Assembly (NCBI GenBank): GCA_963971305.1
Contig: OZ020305.1
Span: 2,575,001 to 2,639,000, forward strand
DNA from: Arcuatula senhousia
Taxonomy: Eukaryota; Mollusca; Bivalvia; Mytilida; Mytilidae
DNA length: 64,000 nt
Direction of reading: 5' to 3'
Part shown: positions 57,037 to 64,000 of the stretch, piece after piece
How positions within the stretch are numbered: position 1 is the stretch's first letter
Layout of the letters: each line of letters starts with the position of its first letter
Translations under genes and position numbers: made by a program
Notes under the pieces: model-generated
What the model was told of the DNA's origin: nothing
Seen by the model: only the letters and a program-made list of their open reading frames with translations
Database searches by the model: none

Positions 57037-57440
57037 TGCATTTTCAATCGTTTTGGTAGAGTGCTTCTGGTGAATCCCTTATATACTAAATGTGTGTCAG
57101 ACGTAGCGAACGGTAATCATATAACTTTATTTCGTTTTAATTTTGATTTCTGACATTTATGACATATAGCACTGCTGGTTGAGAAGAATTCCCCGAGGTT
57201 AGCCTGACCCGAATTCAACGCTAATCAAAGCTATTAAACTATCTATGTACAATTTAAAATTTTCAACACTTTGAGTTTATCTCTACCTCGGACACATATT
57301 AATCTTAGTCCTGATTTTATTTCGGCTTTGCATATTTTTGTTTTATTGTTCTTTGTCTTCATATAAGCATTTTTTGGTAGCATTTTCAATCGTTTGGGTA
57401 GAGCGCCTCTGATGAGTTCTGGATTGACGACAATCACGTA
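57037..57440 (+). repeat. R3 repeat, two heads
   Basis: First head at 57037-57110 (ttttcaatcgttttggtaga, with a degraded core), then gcactgctggttgag, ttccccgaggttagcct, then a second head at 57380-57430 (gagcgcctctgatgag followed by ttctggattgacgacaatca). The order repeats as at 12150-12610. Confidence 0.65.
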
Positions 57441-60400
57441 GCTAAATATTTGCCTGGTAAATTTAGTTTATTGTATTTTTCATTGGTATCAGTCATTGGT
57501 AGAAAAAATCACACTTATGTCAGACAAAAGTCACTTTCTAATATGAATACATGTATGGTACATCATACTTAAAAATAAACTCATTATCCTTAAATGGTAG
57601 CAAGAAATGCAAGCTTTTGCATGATTATAAAAAAGGAAAACACTTGCAAACAGAACAAGGGAGTGATTTTATCTTAAACATTGTAAGTATAGGATGTCAA
57701 AGTTACACCAAGTGATAAAAAACTGCATGTTAAATAGTGTAAACTAGCTATCCGATGTTCTTCCTAGGAATCTCTATTTTTATATTATTGACAGAAAAAT
57801 CCAACATGGAATAGATTTGAAATATCGTGAACTACCCTTCAACACCGTTTTCATGCATTTAACATGCTTGAAATTTTGTCTCAAGACCATTGGAAAATGT
57901 ACCTTTTTCATTCAAAAGCAAAAGTAGTAGTAAACAATAGCGTAGAATATTTTCATTGAGTCGATTGGTTAAAGTGCAAAAATGTACAGGTACACAAATC
58001 ACGTGGTTTCTAAATATGGTAGTTTGTTCGACCTGTTAAACCATATATGGTAATAATAGACGATTTCGGACCTAGAAGAAAGCACTTTCACTTTCATTTA
58101 CGAATGCAAGAGCTGAGAGAAAAAATAACAAAAACAATTTTGTTACGTGAGACCGACAAGGTAAATATAATGAATGCTGGCCAAATATATCTGCTGAATT
58201 ATTTAAGTTATTCATTTTGGTTAACATGCACCGAGAAAATTAGAATGACAGTCAGCTTTCTTTTGTTTTGATAGATGCGACCTCTAGCGATAGAATGGAA
58301 CAATTCAATAATATATGCCAGAAGTTCTAATTTTAAACATTTTAAAACATCTCATAGCTGAGAATACTCAGAATATTTATATAAATATAATAACTATGTA
58401 TTTTATTTTTTTTAAATGTAAATTACAAAATTGGAAATTAATTTTGCATTCCGTGCTATTGAGTGCGGATTTTTGACTAGCTTATACGTGTTCCGGTTAA
58501 AGGCATCATACTCTATCAATTTAGCCCCCGCGGAGCGGGAGCTTATGATTATCTTAATCAGTTTTTGCAGTGTGTACAAAATGTACAGATATTAACACTA
58601 CCCCTAACATTAACGTTAACCGTGTTGTGTTTTGTGTTACTTCCGGATCCTAAGATTACAATGATAGATAGAAATTCAAAATATCCGTACCAATTCACAT
58701 TGTTCTCTTTAGTTATTGTTGTACATATAAAAACATCTCAGTTCTGTAATGATATTTCCTATATCTTCCGCACAATTAACATTGCAGTTCACATCTAGAC
58801 GAGAATGAAATAATATGTTGCCAAAAGACAGGCAAATGCTGCTTCTTATAAACATAAATAAGCATTTTTCAAACAGGAAAAATGTGTAAAACTTTTTGAG
58901 TTGCATTATATGATAGCAATGTTGACTCAAGAAAATGCAACCAAAACACATTTGAAGACACACATCACAAACAATGTGTATGCAGACTTAAATTGAGCTA
59001 CTGTATGTTTGTGACATTGTGTGACGAATGATGAAAGATATCAATGACAGCTTTCAATTTGTCATTTGAACAGAATATATTAACTCTGTCAAACTACTTT
59101 CGCTAGAAAACGTGAAAACCTTAAATCTATTTATTTAGTTGATCTAATGATTTAAAGGGTTTACTTTATTAGAGCAGATATGGTTCATAAAAAGGAATGC
59201 AATTTTCAAAACTTTTTATTATTTTTTAGTATAAGTAGTTTGAAACTATATGTATGAAAAACCCTGACTCAAAATTTAACCGATGGAAAGTTATTAGCAA
59301 TTAATTGAAAATAATTAATGATACCATTTAAAATACGAATTTCAAAAAGAGTAATAAAAAACGGATAATTTGGTTATGCTGTATATGCATATTGCATGGA
59401 ATAACCTCTTATCAGCACCATTTGAATCAAAACATTAGAAGGTCATTAAACAAAAATGATTGATCGAAAAGTACTTCAAACATAAAAAAAAATTGAACAG
59501 GAAAGCCAAATTCAGCACCGAGGATATCAATCAGGTGCATTACAAAGAAAATAACTCTTAAAAACAAAATATGAAAAAAAATCTGAAAAAAATGTCCTTG
59601 TGTTGTCGTTCTTAACGGAATTTGAATTAAAGTTAAATTGTGCTAGGCAACGCGATATCAAGAACCGATTTACCCCTCGAGCTTACACTCATTGTTCTGA
59701 CGCGAGTCAAGTATTCTGAATGCAGTTTAGACATCCATTATAAAATAAAAAAGTCTGTGCACCATTATTCACTCTGCTTTTACTGGTTTTAGAAACAATA
59801 ATGAAAATTTGATAATGGATAATACCTTATTAATCGGGGTTATCGCTATAAATTGAGTCAGAACATTTTCAAATTGTGAGCGAAGAACTTCCGCGCACTT
59901 TCCATATTTTTTTCTTTTATAAGTTTTACATACAGGTTAATTCAATTCAGACAACTAGATGACTTTGCATATTGTTGATAAAGTTCAAAAAGTCCCCAAA
60001 CGATGATCAATTATGACTTAAAGTAGAATTTTAATGCACAAAAATTAATTACAGCAGCTAGAAAAAAATCTTTAGCTATCCCGCTAAAGTTGATCAAAGG
60101 AAACATTTTCTTGTTTGACAAGTTGAGAATATTGATTTTTCATATGGAGTTGTCTCCAGTTGCCTATATGGTCTTGGCAGTTTCATCAAATAAATAAAAC
60201 ATTTCACAACAGAAATTCCTCGATTTTCAAAAATTAAAAAAATAGAAATTCATAGGTTAAATATTTATTTACCTCTAAAACTTTAGACATAACTGACACC
60301 TAAATAAAAATGTCCAATTTTCTAAAACAAAAATCCACTCATATCATTGTATCGCGTATCCCTCGAAGTCTATTTTGGTTGTAAATTGCATATTGTTTGA

Positions 60401-60644
60401 ACTTTTTTTTGCTTTCAATTCATGGCTTTCGTCTTATGTAATCGCCGGGGGGCTACTGTCTATGATTTAGGGAATACCTGTGCCGTTGGCCTGTTCAGAA
60501 TACAATTTTAGGTATTCCAGCGGACTTTTTATATAATACCCTGTTATCACCACGTCAAAATACTTTGGTATACATATTTTACTGTACTAGTATATAGTGG
60601 TAAATATGAAGTTCACAATTGAAAGAACTTTTTGAGCTGAAATA
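57441..60644. other. Long AT-rich stretch, no gene seen
   Basis: Includes the repeat 58560-59230 described with 54840, an R4 copy at 59385-59480, and R2 scraps at 58625-58660 (ccggatcctaagattacaat). Nothing else is recognised. The open frames at 58047 and 58565 show no domain. Confidence 0.4.
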
Positions 60645-60937
60645 GATCAGGAAGCAAAGGTGTACCAAAGGGGTAATCAGTATCATAAAACCGTAAAGAC
60701 AAAGACAAAACCGGCAGACAAAAAATCATCACAACAAAACAAACCATATAACAACATAAAACACACACACACATAACAAAAAAAACCGCATTCAGCAACG
60801 CGAACTCAAGTCGAAACGATAGTGAACTCAGGTGCTCCGGAAGAGTAAGCAGTTCCTGCTTGCTATAGCACACCCGTCACGTTGCCAAAGATCGATTAAG
60901 TGTTGGTCAAATCCGGAAAGGATGACATTACAAAACT
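60645..60937 (-). mobile_element. Family A-like 3' UTR, second subfamily
   Basis: Terminus aggaagcaaaggtgtaccaa, then aaccgtaaagacaaagacaa aaccggcagac as at 54490. The portion near the stop codon (tccggaagagtaagcagttc ctgcttgctatagcacaccc) is shared with the main subfamily. Confidence 0.75.
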
Positions 60938-61183
60938 CTATGTCAAACCAACATCTGTTCTCATCTGAGAGATAGAAATCCCGTATTTGTATACAAGCAC
61001 ATGATGTCGTCCGTAAAATTTCTTGAGTGATGACAACAACCTGGGAGCAACGTACCCCTGTGTTAACAATTTGCTTGTCAGTCGTGTGGCTGGAGCGGAC
61101 GGAATGTTGCTACACAGAAAGGGAAAGTTAACTATTGGAAAGTTGAAGTCATCACGTTTGTCATTGAGCTTTGTAACATTCAT
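60938..61183 (-). pseudogene. RT tail of the 60.6-kb copy, internal deletion
   Basis: Minus strand: NDKRDDFNFPIVNFPFLC, SNIPSAPA, then a jump to TRLTSKLLTQGYVAPRLL and on to the C-terminus (MRTDVGLT). The YGVYVSQLIRYSRAC segment, about 25 residues, is deleted in frame. 5' truncation occurs near 61165. Confidence 0.78.
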
Positions 61184-61329
61184 TTTAAAAGCATTTTAAA
61201 GTTGAAAATTTCATGTTTATTATGATGAAACTTATTGACTTTAACATATTTGTAACCCTGTTGGTAACAGCAGGGCTGTATTTTTAACCCTCTTGTTCAC
61301 CTTGATGCCTGAAAAAATAGACCCTATTT

Positions 61330-61520
61330 CAATGTGCCTGGCCTAAGCCAGGAATCTTTATCAAAGCTTATGTTTGTATTTAGTCGAATTTATGTTAATT
61401 GTTTTTTGTGCACTTTAGGATTGGGCTTGAATCATATTTAGTTTATTTTCAATCCATGGCCCATGGGGCCAAGTGAAAAACATCGAGCAGCGATTGCCAG
61501 TCACATTGAAGGCTGCTGGC
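61330..61520 (+). mobile_element. Family C 3' UTR fragment, plus strand
   Basis: Contains tgtgcctggcctaagccagg aatcttt and caaagcttatgtttgta, then catggcccatggggccaa and gaaggctgctggcaattg, in the order found in the C UTR. The sole plus-strand copy in the window; decayed. Bases 61521-62254 show nothing. Confidence 0.6.
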
Positions 61521-62254
61521 AATTGAAAAACAGCGATTTGTATTGCTGATAAGCATCCTAATATCATATAAGACATTATACGAACAGTTTCCGCTTGCAA
61601 CCTCCTGCAATTTAGGAAGACCCCTGTACAGATTTCAGTAACATTCTTAGCACAATTATTAAAAGAAAATGGAGATTACTATTTTTTTGTATTCTTTTTT
61701 CCTTTTGTTTTAATTCTTTCTCTGCTGACAGTTATGATGCAAGATATCCTGCTTTTTATGCTTAAAGTAAACAGCCGTAATAGATTGTTACTATGTAGTC
61801 TGAACGCTTATCTTTTTAAAGATAAAGATGATTAAAACAAAAATAGCTGTTTGTAACAAGTCATTTTGTCAATATTCTTTTGTTCGTTTTTTGAGTGATG
61901 ATGGCATTAAAAGTACACTCTAAGACTTCAATTTTTTTATGTAACAAAGATATAAAATGATTGTTATGAAACAATGATTATTTTAGCGATAACGCATTGA
62001 TTTTTTAAAATTCAGAAGTCCAACGTGTTGATGTAAACCGAAGGCCAATTATGTTTACTATATCTTAGCATGAATATGATAATGTATGTTTGTTTTTTTA
62101 AAGTGTTATAAAATGTTATATAAAACGTTGTTGTCTGAAATAATGTGAAGACTAGGCAGTGATCCGGGTTTAGATGCAAGTATTTGATCCACGTAAAAGG
62201 CATTTTTTATTTGTAAAGTGGTTCATTTTAATATTAAGACAAAAATTTGTCATT

Positions 62255-62505
62255 CTTACCGGATGTGACACGCTGAATTGGAAATTAGCAGCATGACGGG
62301 TTTGCTATTGAAGGCAACACCTCTTACTCTTCCGGAGCACATGGGTTCACTCTTATTACGAAAAGAGTTGGCGTTCTTGATTTCCATTCGAATGATTTGT
62401 GTTTCTTCGTGCTGTTTTTAATTGTTCGTGTTAACAATTTTTGTCGTTGCCCATTCGAAATTTTGACACTCGAATGCCCCATTGGTGCTTCTTTGCTTCT
62501 TTCAA
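62255..62505 (+). mobile_element. Family A 3' UTR, older subfamily
   Basis: From taccggatgtgacacgctga to the terminus gccccattggtgcttctttg cttcttt. Its closest relatives are the copy ending at 5532 and the one ending at 17620. Confidence 0.72.
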
Positions 62506-64000
62506 CATTTGCATCTGACGAGTCATACAGACACGTGCGTCATTCAATTTAAAATACATTGCATCGACTTTGGTTCTAAGTTTGATTCATAATTCAAACA
62601 TATTTATTTGTTCTTGCATTAGTTGACTGATGATGGTAATGACTTTTATTTTACGAATGATAGAATTTTCAGTCTTTTCGTGACCGCTGTTTAATGGTTC
62701 AAGCCAGAAGACCGCTTGAAATTAACGTCATTTTCCCAAGAACACATATAGGTTCCAATTCCTTCCGAGAAAAGACTGAAACCTTTGGTAGCCACATTCC
62801 GTACAACTGCAATTTTTAAATATCATCGCATTTCATTGTCTGACTTTAACAATCAAACAAATGATTTGCACCAAGGTTTTAATTGGCCACTTGAACGGTG
62901 TCGGAACGCTGTCTGTTTACGTATTTCAAGCTGTTCATTGCACAGGAAAAAATACCGTTGCACTACGCCAATAAAATATTTCACTTTGCAATCACATTAT
63001 CGTTTTTCTTGCATTGACACATCGTGTAAAGACGAGTTAATGCTTACTTTGGAAACATTTGCCAAGTTACAAAAAAACTTAAACAAATGCAAATGCATAA
63101 ATCTATTGAAAACGATACATATATTTTTATAAAGCAAAACGAGATACCTGGAAGAAGTAAAGGTCACCTAATTGGTAACTAAACATATTTATTCAGAAAA
63201 TACAAAGAAAAATTCGGTAGACAAAATACATCACTGACTTCTTAAAGAAATGTGTCGATGACATCAAACATCACAATGGAGACACATGTAATTGTTGATA
63301 TGAAGCTATAAAGCAACTAAACCACAATCAGTCCAAACCAGGGTGAACTCGGATGGCCTGGAAGCTTCTCAAATGCAATTCAATGTTATCTTTAAATATG
63401 ATACACATATAGCAAAAACTAAAATTTACAAATAGTATTATACAGTGAGACAGCCACTTTCATTCTTATTGTTACATTTGATAAAAACATTATAAATCAG
63501 CTTAAAGGAAAAAAAAAACGGTTTACTCCGTTGAATAATTAAGTTTGCTGATAAAGTGTTATCTCTGGCGCCAAAACTGAAAAAAGCTGTTTGCTACATT
63601 CGAAGACGTTAATTATCTTAGGAATGATCCGCTTATTCAAAATAAAGGCATTCCATTTATTGGCCTACAAATTTCCAGATCAAGGTTTCCAATTTTGTTA
63701 CCATTTAACATTCAATCAAGGTTGAAAAGGAATGCAAATTACTTCAAGGAAAGCGCTAAATACGAAGATTCTTGTCTGTCAAATTCAGCAACATATCATG
63801 TCGACGCAAATTTTAAGACAATTATTTTTCTAAAAGCAAACTTCCGTATCAATTTTAGTGTTTTTTCTTCAATGTACGTGCGTGTGTGTTAAAACTATAA
63901 TGTTATATAAAATTTATGAACTAAAAATTCATACAATTATAAAGAAGTACAGCATATCGAGAAAAAAGATAAAAATCAATCAGCAACAAGTACTCAAATC
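62506..64000. other. AT-rich stretch to window end
   Basis: Bases 62515-62545 hold an R3-like scrap (catctgacgagtcatacaga). The words ttcagtcttttcg (62670) and cgagaaaagactgaa (62768) form an inverted pair ~85 bases apart. Two open frames (62785-63132 and 63695-63892) have no recognisable domain and I do not call them genes. Confidence 0.4.

Noticed and set aside
62785..63132. Plus-strand open frame of 115 codons with several cysteines
   Set aside because: No domain I recognise and the Cys spacing fits no known zinc finger; without a homology search it cannot be called a gene.
1..64000. CRISPR array, bacterial operon, ribosome-binding sites or integrated virus
   Set aside because: The repeat structure, lack of dense coding and PLE content are those of a metazoan genome. 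No direct-repeat/spacer array or viral gene was seen.

Overview
The window looks like non-coding, AT-rich, repeat-dense DNA from an invertebrate, most likely a bivalve mollusc and probably a mytilid mussel. This rests on the character of the repeats: Penelope-like retroelements (PLEs) with an N-terminal GIY-YIG nuclease, a dispersed repeat with a conserved CTGATGA...GACGAAAC block, and a tandem block ending in CCCCTTAAAGGAGTT-like stretches that I associate with bivalve genomes. No database was searched, so the taxon is an inference. I recognise no host protein-coding gene, rRNA or functional tRNA.

The dominant content is PLEs of the Naiad type, in which a GIY-YIG endonuclease precedes the reverse transcriptase (RT), joined by a linker with a CxC motif. 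Family A has one copy with all domains and an uninterrupted frame (26292-29060, 3' UTR to 29344). It also has about twenty 5'-truncated 3' fragments on both strands, from the first base to about 62505. One, at 40474-41472, differs by only two residues over about 239 codons from the long copy, so the family has been active recently. Family B (18223-20880, minus) is a frameshifted, internally deleted relative. Five UGA codons in its frame fall exactly where family A has cysteine, the signature of a selenocysteine-encoding Naiad. Family C (44363-44842 and 21958-22076, minus) is a third RT lineage with a longer C-terminal tail. Its 3' UTR recurs at 3176, 10362, 21266, 43709 and 61330.

Layout. 0-6 kb: several family A 3' fragments, a tRNA-derived SINE caught in a direct-plus-inverted duplication, and a head-to-tail pair of partial A copies. 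6-16 kb: R2 and R7 repeats, a 905-bp inverted-repeat DNA element (7618-8522), an A fragment nested in a C UTR (10564-10956), and hammerhead-like R3 copies followed by a 150-bp tandem array. 17-22.6 kb: A fragments, then the family B element, then a B/C chimera. 25.4-29.9 kb: the long family A element, bracketed by inverted TTCGAA-type arrays. 30-48 kb: old dispersed and tandem duplications, a young A fragment and the C element. 48-64 kb: a segmental duplication carrying a filled and an empty A insertion site, then more A and C fragments in otherwise featureless DNA.

Repeat names used below are my own: R1 = family C 3' UTR; R2 = repeat next to the family B ORF, probably its 3' UTR; R3 = hammerhead-like repeat; R4-R7 = older dispersed repeats of unknown type. 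Boundaries of decayed copies are approximate, since they were read by eye.
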